This document shows positions 1 to 5,881 of a DNA stretch of 7,142 bases, one piece after another (positions within the stretch are counted from its first letter, which is position 1; the number at the start of each line of letters is the position of its first letter). The translations under genes and the position numbers were made by a program. Origin of the DNA: Actinomycetota bacterium (GTDB taxonomy: Bacteria > Actinomycetota > Thermoleophilia > Gaiellales > Gaiellaceae); assembly GCA_016870235.1 (NCBI GenBank), contig VGCB01000139.1, positions 1-7,142 on the forward strand, written 5' to 3'. The notes beneath the pieces are model-generated. The model was not told the DNA's origin and did no database searches. It saw only the letters and a list, made by a program, of their open reading frames with translations.

Positions 1-72
1 AACCGCTCCCCTACGGAGCGGACGAGGCGGAGGGACCGCCGCCTACCAAGTTCCACGAGCTACGGGACAACC
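1..72. other. Unassigned left-edge segment, not MFS-like in any frame
   Basis: The MFS protein similarity of the neighbouring minus-strand gene stops near base 72. From there to base 1, no minus-strand frame continues the expected MFS sequence. On the plus strand a frame is open from base 3 to a TGA at 84-86 (27 codons, mostly G/C at third positions; it includes TKFHELRDN). It could be the tail of another gene entering from the left, but another frame is also open, so this is weak. A perfect inverted repeat (CCGCTCC, 5-base loop, GGAGCGG) lies at 3-21. Candidate explanations are a deletion or insertion junction, or an assembly error at a contig end. Confidence 0.25.
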
Positions 73-480
73 TCCCGCGCCGGTGAAGAGCCCGACGCCG
101 AAGCCGGAAAGGGTGCGGGCGGCGACGAAGAGGACGGCACCCTGGACGAGGAGGTAGAGGACGAGGCAGCCCGCCGCAGCGGCGACGGCCGGGAGCATCA
201 CGGGCCGGCGACCGATCCGGTCGGAGAGGCTGCCGAACCCGGCCACGGCGATCGCGACGCCGAAGGCCGTCGACGCGGCGACGAGCGCGAGGACGGCAGG
301 GGAGAAGCCGAACTCCTCCGCGTAGTCCTGGAAGAGACCGGCCGGGGCCGAGCCGGTCGTGACGAGGACGAAGACGCCGTAGACGACGAACGCGTAGCCG
401 ATCCGATCGGAGATGACGGCGTGGCCCGAGCGGAGGTTCTTCACCGTCCGAGCACGTTTTCCACAACCGGTGTTTGACAC
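43..480 (-). CDS. MFS transporter, N-terminal fragment (truncated)
   Basis: This encodes the first third of a major facilitator superfamily secondary transporter in the cytoplasmic membrane. As read it is 145 residues, against about 400 for a full MFS protein. Four hydrophobic segments are visible at roughly residues 28-48, 60-82, 95-113 and 115-136. The classic MFS loop 2-3 motif A, GSLSDRIGRRP, is at residues 83-93. After GVGLFTGAG (residue 136) the sequence turns into GCPVARGTW and stops, where MFS proteins normally continue into TM5. The GTG start at 480 has an SD-like GGGGA 6 bases upstream. The first 12 residues look non-conserved, so the GTG at 444 is an alternative start. The substrate cannot be inferred. 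The gene is a pseudogene, or is cut by a rearrangement or assembly error at the left edge. The MFS identity is secure but intactness is not. Confidence 0.7.
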   Translation of the reverse strand: MSNTGCGKRARTVKNLRSGHAVISDRIGYAFVVYGVFVLVTTGSAPAGLFQDYAEEFGFSPAVLALVAASTAFGVAIAVAGFGSLSDRIGRRPVMLPAVAAAAGCLVLYLLVQGAVLFVAARTLSGFGVGLFTGAGGCPVARGTW

Positions 481-664
481 CGGTTTTCCCCAGCGGGTCG
501 TCGGGCCGAAGCCCGGGCCCGGTGCGGGTTGTCAGTGAGCGGCGGCTCGAGCTGTGGAGCAGTTGACACCGGGTTCGCATCACGTTGACAACGCGTCCTG
601 TTGCAGTTCGTCCACAGGGAGGGCTGCGCCCCACGTGATCGCATCGCCGAACGCCCCGCGCGCG
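445..664. promoter_or_regulatory. Intergenic region with DnaA-box-like cluster and TTGACA repeats
   Basis: This non-coding stretch lies between the MFS start (if at 444) and the end of the second MaoC gene. It holds three TCCACA cores: TTTTCCACA at 457-465 (+), TCGTCCACA at 608-616 (+) and TGCTCCACA at 553-561 (-). A near-match, TTTTCCCCA, is at 484-492. The first fits the general DnaA box TTWTNCACA and the second fits the looser actinobacterial form ending in TCCACA. GTTGACA occurs at 562-568 and 584-590, 22 bases apart, and TTTGACA at 473-479. A short hairpin CGGGC-CGAA-GCCCG is at 502-515. I see no clear -35/-10 pair. This could be MFS regulatory DNA or an origin-like element; neither dnaA nor dnaN is nearby. 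Confidence 0.4.
465..485. promoter_or_regulatory. Perfect 9-3-9 inverted repeat, candidate operator
   Basis: AACCGGTGT (465-473) and ACACCGGTT (477-485) are exact reverse complements around a TTG centre. The dyad lies just upstream of the GTG at 444, or spans the alternative GTG at 480, and its left edge touches a DnaA-box-like 9-mer. Length and symmetry suit a dimeric repressor such as a TetR-type protein controlling the MFS gene, though no regulator gene is present. On the plus strand the dyad ends in TTTT like a weak terminator, but no plus-strand gene ends here. Confidence 0.45.
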
Positions 665-1075
665 TCAGCCGACTGCGACGGTCGCGGTGCCTGCAAGCAC
701 CCGATCCTCGGCCGAGCGCTCGAGCCAAACGTCGAGATCTGCGAGCCGCTCGCCATTCTCCTCCCGCACCGCCGTGACGACGCCGCGCGCGGTGACGGCG
801 TCGCCGCCGAAGACGTTGCCGAGGAACCGGCACTGAATGCGCCGAAGCGCGGCGTTGTCGCCGCCGGCCCAGGCGACGAGCATGTTGATCACGTATGCGA
901 GGTTGTTCGGCCCCTGGTTGACCGGCCGGTCGCCCATCCCCAGGGCCCTCACGGACTCGACATCCCAATGGATCGGGTTCGAGTCCTGGAGGAGCGCCCC
1001 GACGGTCTTCATCGGCTCGAGCGGAACGGGATCGATCGTGAGCGGCGGAACCTCCGTGCCGACGGTGACGTCCAC
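665..1075 (-). CDS. MaoC-like dehydratase, catalytic hotdog subunit
   Basis: This is a single-hotdog protein of the MaoC / (R)-specific enoyl-CoA hydratase family, expected to hydrate an enoyl-CoA or dehydrate a 3-hydroxyacyl thioester in the cytoplasm. At 136 residues it has the size of HadB-like subunits. The hydratase 2 motif is present as QDSNPIHWD at residues 30-38, with D31, N33 and H36 as the likely catalytic set. QGPNN (54-58) and RFLGNVFGGD (83-92) match later conserved strands and the substrate tunnel region. The GTG start at 1075 lies 2 bases after the stop of the partner gene, and a strong GAGGAGG ribosome site sits inside the end of that gene, so the two are surely co-transcribed. 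It probably works as a heterodimer with the upstream protein, as in HadAB/HadBC or ChsH1-ChsH2. The true substrate (fatty, branched, aromatic or steroid-derived acyl chain) is unknown. Confidence 0.82.
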   Translation of the reverse strand: MDVTVGTEVPPLTIDPVPLEPMKTVGALLQDSNPIHWDVESVRALGMGDRPVNQGPNNLAYVINMLVAWAGGDNAALRRIQCRFLGNVFGGDAVTARGVVTAVREENGERLADLDVWLERSAEDRVLAGTATVAVG

Positions 1076-1077
1076 GC

Positions 1078-1518
1078 TCAGTCCCTCCTCGGGAAGATGA
1101 AAGAGTTCGTGTTGACGCCGACGAGCTCGCCCGATGCGTCGCGCAGCTCGAGCCGGAACTCCACGATGTCGAAGACGCCCGCCTTCCGTCCCTCCTTGCG
1201 GATGACGCTCGTGATCCCGCCCGACACCGAGTAGGTGGCGCCAACCTCGAGCGGCTTGATCGCCTCGAGCGTCGTCTCGCCGAACATCGGCCCGTCCTCG
1301 GCGGTCGCGCCGACGAGGTGGAACAGCTCGTCAACCGAGATCCCCATGCCGGCGAGCGCCGCGTAGTACACGTACATCGGGTTGGCCGTGCCCGTGCGAG
1401 TCGCTGCGCCTCCGACCGCGTCCATCATCAGCCAGTGCTGGTACGGCTCGATCGCGTACGTCCCACCCGGGAAGGGCTTCCCGATGAGCGCCTCCAGCTC
1501 CTCGATCGCGATCGGCAT
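1078..1518 (-). CDS. MaoC N-terminal-like hotdog protein (dehydratase partner subunit)
   Basis: This 146-residue protein resembles the MaoC dehydratase N-terminal domain (FAS1-like). It starts MPIAIEELEALIGKPFP and has the typical block FHLVGATAEDGPMFGETT (residues 66-83), then EVGATYSV and FDIVEFRLELRD. It lacks the NPxH hydratase motif, so it is most likely the non-catalytic half that shapes the acyl-binding tunnel of the next gene's product, as HadA or HadC do for HadB in mycobacteria. The ATG at 1518 is chosen because homology begins there; the open frame runs much further upstream but only as antisense to the next gene. A GGGAG lies about 12 bases upstream, rather far, and a possible -10 box lies only 8 bases upstream, so the message may be leaderless. 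The gene is divergent from the FMN enzyme gene at 1670. Confidence 0.78.
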   Translation of the reverse strand: MPIAIEELEALIGKPFPGGTYAIEPYQHWLMMDAVGGAATRTGTANPMYVYYAALAGMGISVDELFHLVGATAEDGPMFGETTLEAIKPLEVGATYSVSGGITSVIRKEGRKAGVFDIVEFRLELRDASGELVGVNTNSFIFPRRD

Positions 1519-1526
1519 CGCCGCGG

Positions 1527-1556
1527 AGTATCTCCCAAGCGGCTGCTCGGCAGCAA
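1527..1556 (-). promoter_or_regulatory. Candidate promoter for the MaoC pair, possibly leaderless
   Basis: Read on the minus strand, TTGCTG (1556-1551) and GATACT (1532-1527) are separated by 18 bases, resembling -35 and -10 boxes. The -10 box ends 8 bases before the ATG at 1518, so transcription would begin at or very near the start codon. Leaderless messages are common in high-GC actinobacteria. The match is only moderate at both boxes. Confidence 0.3.
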
Positions 1557-1569
1557 CCCGGAACCGACC

Positions 1570-1599
1570 GCCGCACGCATGCACCTCCGGGCGTGCGGC
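1570..1599. promoter_or_regulatory. 9-base inverted repeat in divergent intergenic region
   Basis: GCCGCACGC (1570-1578) and GCGTGCGGC (1591-1599) are perfect reverse complements with a 12-base spacer. The repeat sits about midway in the 151-base region between the divergent MaoC and FMN enzyme genes, where an operator could control both. A smaller repeat (GCTGC-TCG-GCAGC) is at 1542-1554. GC-rich repeats arise by chance in such DNA, so function is unproven. No clear plus-strand promoter is visible here. Confidence 0.35.
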
Positions 1600-1669
1600 A
1601 TCGGGCATGACAGCCGTCGCCGGTACCCGCTGAGCGTCGCGGGCCGGGCGCACTACCATGACGTGCCGG

Positions 1670-2722
1670 ATGGCTCTCACGACGCCCCTCTCCGAGCGGA
1701 TCGGAATCGAGTACCCGCTCATGCAGGCCGGCATGGGCGGGATCGGGCCGATCACGCTCGCGCGTCTGGCCGCCGCCATCTCCGAAGCGGGCGCGCTCGG
1801 GACGATCGCACAGCCGGCGCTCGTGCTCGAGGAGCCCGGGATCTCCGGCGCCGCGCTGGCCGAGCAGGTCGAGAAGGTCGTCGGCCAGGTGCTGGACGGG
1901 ATCCGGCTCGCGGTCTCGCTCACCGACAAGCCGCTCGCGATCAACGTCCGGATCGCGCAGGAGCAGCCCGACGCGGAGGCCGTCGTCCGCGCGATCGTCG
2001 CCGAGCGCGAGGCGAGCCCGAAGGTGCGGGCGCAGCTCCGCGTCCTCACGACCTCGGGTGGCCATCCCCGGATGTTCGGCTTGAACGAGCTGGTGCGCGA
2101 GTCGGGCATGCTCCACTTCCACGCGGTCTCGAACGTCCGCCACGCGCGCACGGCGGCGCGCGAGGGCATGGACGGCGTCGTCGCCACCGGCTTCGAAGCG
2201 GCAGGCCACGTCGGCCACCATCCCGTTCACACCTTCGTCCTCGTGCCGTCCGTCAAGCAGGCCGTCGACCTGCCGGTGATCGCGGCCGGCGGCATCGTCG
2301 ACGGCCAGGCCCTAGCCGGTGCGCTCGCGCTCGGCGCCGAGCTCGGGTACGTCGGCTCGCGGTTCCTCGCGGCCGACGAGTGCGAGTACCACGAGGCGAA
2401 CAAGCGCTTCATCGTCGAGGCGGACGAGACCCGAACGGACGTGATCCCCGCCTTCTTCGGTCCCGCCCGCTTCATCGAGAACGGCTTCACCGAGGAGGTG
2501 CACAAGCTCGTCGCCGCCGACACGCCGCACCTCGAGCGGATGCGCATCGAGGGCGCCGCGATGCGGAGAGGCGCGCTCGAAGGCGACATGGGGACGGGGA
2601 TGATGATCGGCGGCCAGGGCATCGGCCGGATCCGGGAGGTGCTGCCGGCGGCCGAGATCGTGCGCCGGATCGCGGTCGAGGCCGAGGAGGCGCTCGATCG
2701 CGTCGCGGCCTTCCGGCGCTGA
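1670..2722 (+). CDS. Nitronate monooxygenase-like FMN-dependent oxidoreductase
   Basis: This is a 350-residue TIM-barrel flavoprotein of the nitronate monooxygenase / 2-nitropropane dioxygenase family, which also includes FabK-type enoyl reductases and steroid catabolic IpdC-like reductases. The N-terminus (TPLSERIGIEYPLMQAGMGG) is the family opening at the FMN site. GFEAAGHVGHH at residues 174-184 holds the expected active-site His180; the usual EAGGH is EAAGH here. PVIAAGGIVDG (202-212) and YVGSRFLAADE (227-237) match the FMN phosphate-binding strands, and GQGIGRI closes the barrel. An upstream in-frame ATG at 1658 exists; 1670 is preferred because homology begins there. Neither start has a good ribosome site. 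The gene is divergent from the MaoC pair and same-strand with the transporter genes, so an acyl-CoA or enoyl reductase role is as plausible as nitronate oxidation. Family is confident, reaction is not. Confidence 0.85.
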   Translation: MALTTPLSERIGIEYPLMQAGMGGIGPITLARLAAAISEAGALGTIAQPALVLEEPGISGAALAEQVEKVVGQVLDGIRLAVSLTDKPLAINVRIAQEQPDAEAVVRAIVAEREASPKVRAQLRVLTTSGGHPRMFGLNELVRESGMLHFHAVSNVRHARTAAREGMDGVVATGFEAAGHVGHHPVHTFVLVPSVKQAVDLPVIAAGGIVDGQALAGALALGAELGYVGSRFLAADECEYHEANKRFIVEADETRTDVIPAFFGPARFIENGFTEEVHKLVAADTPHLERMRIEGAAMRRGALEGDMGTGMMIGGQGIGRIREVLPAAEIVRRIAVEAEEALDRVAAFRR

Positions 2723-2787
2723 TCGGCCGACCGACCGCTGCTCGCCGCGCGCGACCGAAACCCCCGCCTCGCGCCGGCCCGGGCCGT

Positions 2788-2822
2788 GAACCCCGCCAGA
2801 ACCGCGCATTTTGCGGAGGTTC
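2788..2822. repeat. Inverted repeat upstream of the livH promoter
   Basis: GAACCCCGC (2788-2796) pairs with GCGG-A-GGTTC (2813-2822), giving nine base pairs with one bulged A at 2817 and a 16-base loop. It sits between the FMN enzyme stop and the -35 box of the livH promoter. There is no following T-run, so it is a poor intrinsic terminator and may instead be a protein-binding site or incidental. Confidence 0.3.
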
Positions 2823-2827
2823 CCCCA

Positions 2828-2856
2828 TTGACCCTCCACCAAACATTCGGTAGATT
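2828..2856 (+). promoter_or_regulatory. Sigma70-type promoter of the liv operon
   Basis: TTGACC (2828-2833) and TAGATT (2851-2856) are separated by the ideal 17 bases, a near-consensus housekeeping promoter in DNA that is otherwise very GC-rich. Predicted transcription start is near 2863, giving a leader of about 44 bases before the livH ATG. The rest of 2723-2906 shows no gene. No good Shine-Dalgarno precedes livH. Confidence 0.65.
2838..2851. promoter_or_regulatory. Palindromic candidate operator inside the livH promoter
   Basis: ACCAAACATTCGGT reads as the dyad ACC-n-AA-nn-TT-n-GGT, with five of seven half-site positions symmetric. It occupies the spacer between the -35 and -10 boxes and touches the -10, so a bound repressor would block RNA polymerase. 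The shape resembles operators of TetR-family regulators of acyl-CoA metabolism, but no regulator is encoded here and the assignment is inference. Confidence 0.4.
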
Positions 2857-2906
2857 CGCGCCCACGCTCTGCCGGGGCGCGAGGCCGTCCGCGGCGTCAC
2901 GCAGCC

Positions 2907-3791
2907 ATGACCGAGTTCATCCAGCTCCTCATCATCGGCATCGCCTACGGGTCCATCTACGGGCTGATCGCGCTCGGCTTCACGCTCGTCTACAAGGCGA
3001 CGAAGGTCTTCAACTTCGCCCAGGGCGACGTGATGATGCTCGGCGCCTACATGGGCGTCACGTTCACGGTCACGCTCGGCTGGAACCCGTGGATCGCGAT
3101 CCCGGTCTCGATCCTCAGCGCGATCCCGATCGGCTGGGCCTTCCAGTTCGTCTTCGCCCGGCCGCTGATCGGCCAGCCGTTCCTGCCGGTGACGATGGCG
3201 ACGATCGGCGGCTCCCTCGTGCTGATCTCGGTGATCCCCGTCAGCCCGTGGGGTTGGGGCGTGACGGAGCGGTCGTACCCGACCCAGTTCCCGACGGACG
3301 TCTGGAACATCGGCGGCGTGCGCGTCTCGGCCCTCGACGTCATCACCATCTGCGTTGCGGCGGCCTGCGTGCTCGCCTTCGCGCTCTTCTTCAAGTTCAC
3401 GAACGTGGGCCTCCAGATGCGCGCTGCCGCCGCCCACAACGAGGCGGCGATCCTCTCCGGCGTCAACGTCCACCGCGTCTCGCTCCTCGCCTGGGGCATC
3501 GGCTCGCTGCTTGCCTTCGTCGGCGGGATCGTGCTCGCGAACCAGCAGGGGAACGTCACGCTCGCCTTCGGCGCGCTCGGCCTCCTCGCCTTCCCGGCGG
3601 TCGTCATCGGCGGCCTCGAGAGCGTCGAGGGAGCGGTCGTCGGCGGGCTGATCGTCGGCGTGCTCCAGGCGATGATCGAGGGGTACTACGACCCGCTCGC
3701 CGCCACCTCGCTCGTCTACGTGGTGCTGATCGTCATCCTCCTCGTCAAGCCGAGCGGCCTCTTCGGGCAGCGGGAGATCCAACGCGTATGA
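2907..3791 (+). CDS. livH: ABC transporter permease, branched-chain amino acid (HAAT) family, LivH-like
   Basis: This is one of two membrane subunits of a HAAT-family importer for branched-chain amino acids, amides, urea or organic acids. It has 294 residues, usual for LivH. The hallmark region GLIALGFTLVYKATKVFNFAQGD follows the first membrane segment at residues 7-30. Further hydrophobic segments lie near 62-83, 95-112, 143-162, 190-212, 218-236, 240-257 and 265-281. The cytoplasmic EAA-like loop contacting the ATPases is around 176-192 (AHNEAAILSGVNVHRVS). The C-terminus ends KPSGLFGQRE, a family signature. The ATG at 2907 follows a strong promoter; there is no clear Shine-Dalgarno. The stop overlaps the livM ATG (ATGA), implying translational coupling. 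The gene symbol reflects family; the substrate need not be leucine, given the downstream acyl-CoA ligase. Confidence 0.93.
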   Translation: MTEFIQLLIIGIAYGSIYGLIALGFTLVYKATKVFNFAQGDVMMLGAYMGVTFTVTLGWNPWIAIPVSILSAIPIGWAFQFVFARPLIGQPFLPVTMATIGGSLVLISVIPVSPWGWGVTERSYPTQFPTDVWNIGGVRVSALDVITICVAAACVLAFALFFKFTNVGLQMRAAAAHNEAAILSGVNVHRVSLLAWGIGSLLAFVGGIVLANQQGNVTLAFGALGLLAFPAVVIGGLESVEGAVVGGLIVGVLQAMIEGYYDPLAATSLVYVVLIVILLVKPSGLFGQREIQRV

Positions 3792-4924
3792 GCACGGCGA
3801 GCGCCGCCGCCACGACGACCGCGCCCGCCTCCGGCGCACGCGGCTACCGCCGTCATCTGCGGCTCGTCCGGACGCGCGCGATGGCAGTCTGGGTCGTGGT
3901 GCTCGCCGCCGCGCTCGCGTACCTGCCGTGGGTCGTGAACGAGAAGAACCTGTTCGGGCTCGCGCTCTCCAAGCACGACCTCTTGAACGTCAACATGACG
4001 ACGCTGAACACGACGCTGCTGCTCCTGATCGGCGCGCTCGGCCTCAACATCGTCACGGGCTACACGGGCCTGATCTCGATCGGCAATGCGGGGCTCTTCG
4101 CGCTCGGCGCGCTCGTCGCCTCCGCGTCGGGGATCAAGTGGCTGCAGTGGCCGTTCCCCGTCTGCCTCCTGCTCGCGGGTCTCGCCGGGGCGACGGTCGG
4201 CGCGCTGGTCGGGTTACCCGCGCTCCGCATCCGCGGCATCTACCTGCTGCTCGCGACGCTCGGCTTCCACTACGTCATGTTCTTCCTCTACGGCCGCTAC
4301 CAGGTGACGTGGTTCGGCTTCGGCAGCGTCGTCTTCGACCGGCCGGCGACGCTCTTCGGCTTCAAGCTCAACACCGACATCCGCTGGTACTACTTCCTCC
4401 TCGGCTTCACGATCGTCGCCTTCCTCCTCGCGAAGAACCTGCTGCGAAGCCGCCAGGGGCGCGCGTTCGTCGCCGTCCGCGATCACCAGATCGCCGCCGC
4501 GATGGCCGGTATCGACGTTGCCAAGACGCGCATCGTCTCGTTCTCCGTCTCCTCGGCGCTGATCACGATGGCCGGCGCCATGTATGCCTGGTACATCGGT
4601 GCGGCAGGCCAGGACACCTTCACGCTGCTGTTCGCGATCGGGTTCATCGCCATCATCATCGTCGGCGGCGAGGGCTCGCTGGTCGGCACCGTCCTCGGCG
4701 CGATCCTCTGGCAGCTCGTCCCGCGCGCCCTCGAGGCAGGCGCGGAGATGAGCGCGGAGATCTCGCCCGGCGTCGGCAACTGGGTGACGCAGTGGCTCAC
4801 GCAGATCACGCTCGTCATCTTCGGCTTTCTGATCCTCGCCGTCATGGTCCTCCAGCCGAATGGCCTTGCCGGTATCTGGGCGCGCGTGAAGCGTTCCTTC
4901 GTCCGCTGGCCGTACACGACATGA
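3788..4924 (+). CDS. livM: ABC transporter permease, branched-chain amino acid (HAAT) family, LivM-like
   Basis: This is the second permease of the importer, forming the transmembrane channel with LivH. It has 378 residues, including a polar, Ala/Thr-rich N-terminal tail of about 30 residues before the first membrane helix (32-49). The LivM hallmark GYTGLISIGNAGLFALGAL is at residues 91-109. More hydrophobic segments lie around 75-90, 124-142, 150-167, 201-216, 252-271, 281-310 and 338-355. The EAA-like loop is RDHQIAAAMAGIDVAKTRIV at 231-250. The protein ends after LQPNGLAGIWARVKRS. The ATG at 3788 overlaps the livH stop by 4 bases and has GGGAG 11 bases upstream. Its own stop overlaps the livF start in the same ATGA manner. 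An upstream extension of the open frame runs through livH out of frame and is not used. Confidence 0.92.
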   Translation: MSTASAAATTTAPASGARGYRRHLRLVRTRAMAVWVVVLAAALAYLPWVVNEKNLFGLALSKHDLLNVNMTTLNTTLLLLIGALGLNIVTGYTGLISIGNAGLFALGALVASASGIKWLQWPFPVCLLLAGLAGATVGALVGLPALRIRGIYLLLATLGFHYVMFFLYGRYQVTWFGFGSVVFDRPATLFGFKLNTDIRWYYFLLGFTIVAFLLAKNLLRSRQGRAFVAVRDHQIAAAMAGIDVAKTRIVSFSVSSALITMAGAMYAWYIGAAGQDTFTLLFAIGFIAIIIVGGEGSLVGTVLGAILWQLVPRALEAGAEMSAEISPGVGNWVTQWLTQITLVIFGFLILAVMVLQPNGLAGIWARVKRSFVRWPYTT

Positions 4925-5763
4925 CGGCCGCCGCTCCCGAGACCGCCTTCGGCCCGCGGCCGACGCAGACACCGCTCCTCGAGGTCGACAACATCGAGGT
5001 GCTCTACGGCGTGTCGCTCGCCGTCCGCGGGATCTCGTTCACCGTCCCCGAGAACGGCGTCGTCGCGATCCTCGGCCCGAACGGCGCCGGCAAGACCTCG
5101 ACGATCCGGGCGATCACCGGCCTTCTCGCTGTGCACCACGGCTCGATCCGCGACGGCGACATCCGGCTGCGGGGCAAGAGCATCAAGGGCATGAGGCCCG
5201 ATCGGATCGTCGGCTCCGGCCTGGCGCAGGTGCCGGAGGGCCGCCACGTGTTCAAGGAGCTGACGGTGGAGGAGAACCTCCGCGTCGGCGCTGCAGCGCG
5301 GAAGGGCGGCGGCATCGACGACACGATGACCCAGGTCTTCGACCTCTTCCCCCGGCTCAAGGAGCGGATCAAGCAGCAGGCAGGCTGGCTCTCCGGGGGC
5401 GAGCAGCAGATGGTCGCGATCGGGCGAGGGCTGATGGCCGACCCCAAGCTGCTGCTGCTCGACGAGGTCTCGCTCGGCCTGGCACCGCTCGTGATCGAGG
5501 ACATCTTCGAGCGCCTCGGCGAGGTGCGGCGCGACCTCGGCACCTCGATGCTGCTCGTCGAGCAGAACGCTCGGGTCGCGCTCGCCTTCGCCGACTACGG
5601 CTACATCCTCGAGAGCGGCCGGATCGTGCTCGAGGGCCGAAGCGGCGATCTCCGCGACAACCCGACCGTGAAGGAGTCGTACCTCGGCGTCCGCCGCGAC
5701 GGCGAGGGAGCCGGCTTCGGCAAGCAGAAGCACTACCGGCGGCGGGGGCGATGGCTCTCGTAG
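4921..5763 (+). CDS. livF: ABC transporter ATP-binding protein, LivF-like
   Basis: This is a cytoplasmic ATPase subunit energising the importer. It has 280 residues, longer than the usual 235-240, with about 18 extra N-terminal residues and a basic C-terminal tail (KQKHYRRRGRWLS). Walker A GPNGAGKT is at residues 52-59, the Q-loop region AQVPEGRHVF at 102-111, the signature LSGGEQQ at 157-163, and Walker B LLLLDE at 177-182 with catalytic E182. The D-loop is SLGLAP. The switch position reads VEQNA (Q215) in place of the usual His, which is typical of LivF and separates it from LivG. DEVSLGLAP carries Val where many LivF proteins have Pro. The ATG start overlaps the livM stop (ATGA), with no separate ribosome site, so expression depends on coupling. 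A 118-base gap follows. Confidence 0.93.
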   Translation: MTAAAPETAFGPRPTQTPLLEVDNIEVLYGVSLAVRGISFTVPENGVVAILGPNGAGKTSTIRAITGLLAVHHGSIRDGDIRLRGKSIKGMRPDRIVGSGLAQVPEGRHVFKELTVEENLRVGAAARKGGGIDDTMTQVFDLFPRLKERIKQQAGWLSGGEQQMVAIGRGLMADPKLLLLDEVSLGLAPLVIEDIFERLGEVRRDLGTSMLLVEQNARVALAFADYGYILESGRIVLEGRSGDLRDNPTVKESYLGVRRDGEGAGFGKQKHYRRRGRWLS

Positions 5764-5832
5764 TGCGGCCGGTCATGGCGTCCGCGGCGGTCATGCACGG
5801 GCTCTCGGCCGCACTCGTGGCCGCTTCGCGGC
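5762..5832 (+). promoter_or_regulatory. Competing hairpins between livF and livG
   Basis: AGTGCGGCCG (5762-5771, overlapping the livF TAG) is the exact reverse complement of CGGCCGCACT (5806-5815), with a 34-base spacer. A second hairpin, GCCGC-TTC-GCGGC (5820-5832), is followed by a T-rich run (TTGTGTCTTTCGTTTT) and looks like a weak terminator. GGCCGC occurs at both 5807-5812 and 5819-5824, so the first arm can pair with either copy. The remainder of the gap up to 5881 is G/T-rich and has no convincing promoter. It could tune livG and ligase levels; this is inference. Confidence 0.35.
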
Positions 5833-5881
5833 GTTGTGTCTTTCGTTTTGAGGGCAGTGATCGGTTGGTGGGGGTGGACCG

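Noticed and set aside
465..487. Dyad plus TTTT read as an intrinsic terminator on the plus strand
   Set aside because: No plus-strand gene ends upstream of it, and for the minus strand there is no T-run after the hairpin.
445..640. Functional chromosomal origin (oriC)
   Set aside because: Only two good boxes and two near-matches, no AT-rich unwinding element, and no dnaA, dnaN or rpmH neighbour; kept only as a finding.
554..1234. Plus-strand 226-codon frame opposite the MaoC genes
   Set aside because: No recognisable domain; the minus-strand hotdog proteins carry conserved motifs.
1318..2853. 511-codon plus-strand frame overlapping the FMN enzyme
   Set aside because: Arg/Pro/Ala-rich shadow in another frame; the 1670-2722 frame contains the recognisable family motifs.
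2487..3839. 450-codon open frame on the minus strand across the FMN enzyme 3' end and livH
   Set aside because: The product is Arg/Asp/Glu-rich low-complexity sequence, typical of antisense frames in high-GC genes; the plus-strand genes explain the region fully.
4483..5733. 416-codon minus-strand open frame opposite livM and livF
   Set aside because: It mirrors conserved ABC ATPase codons on the other strand and shows no domain of its own.
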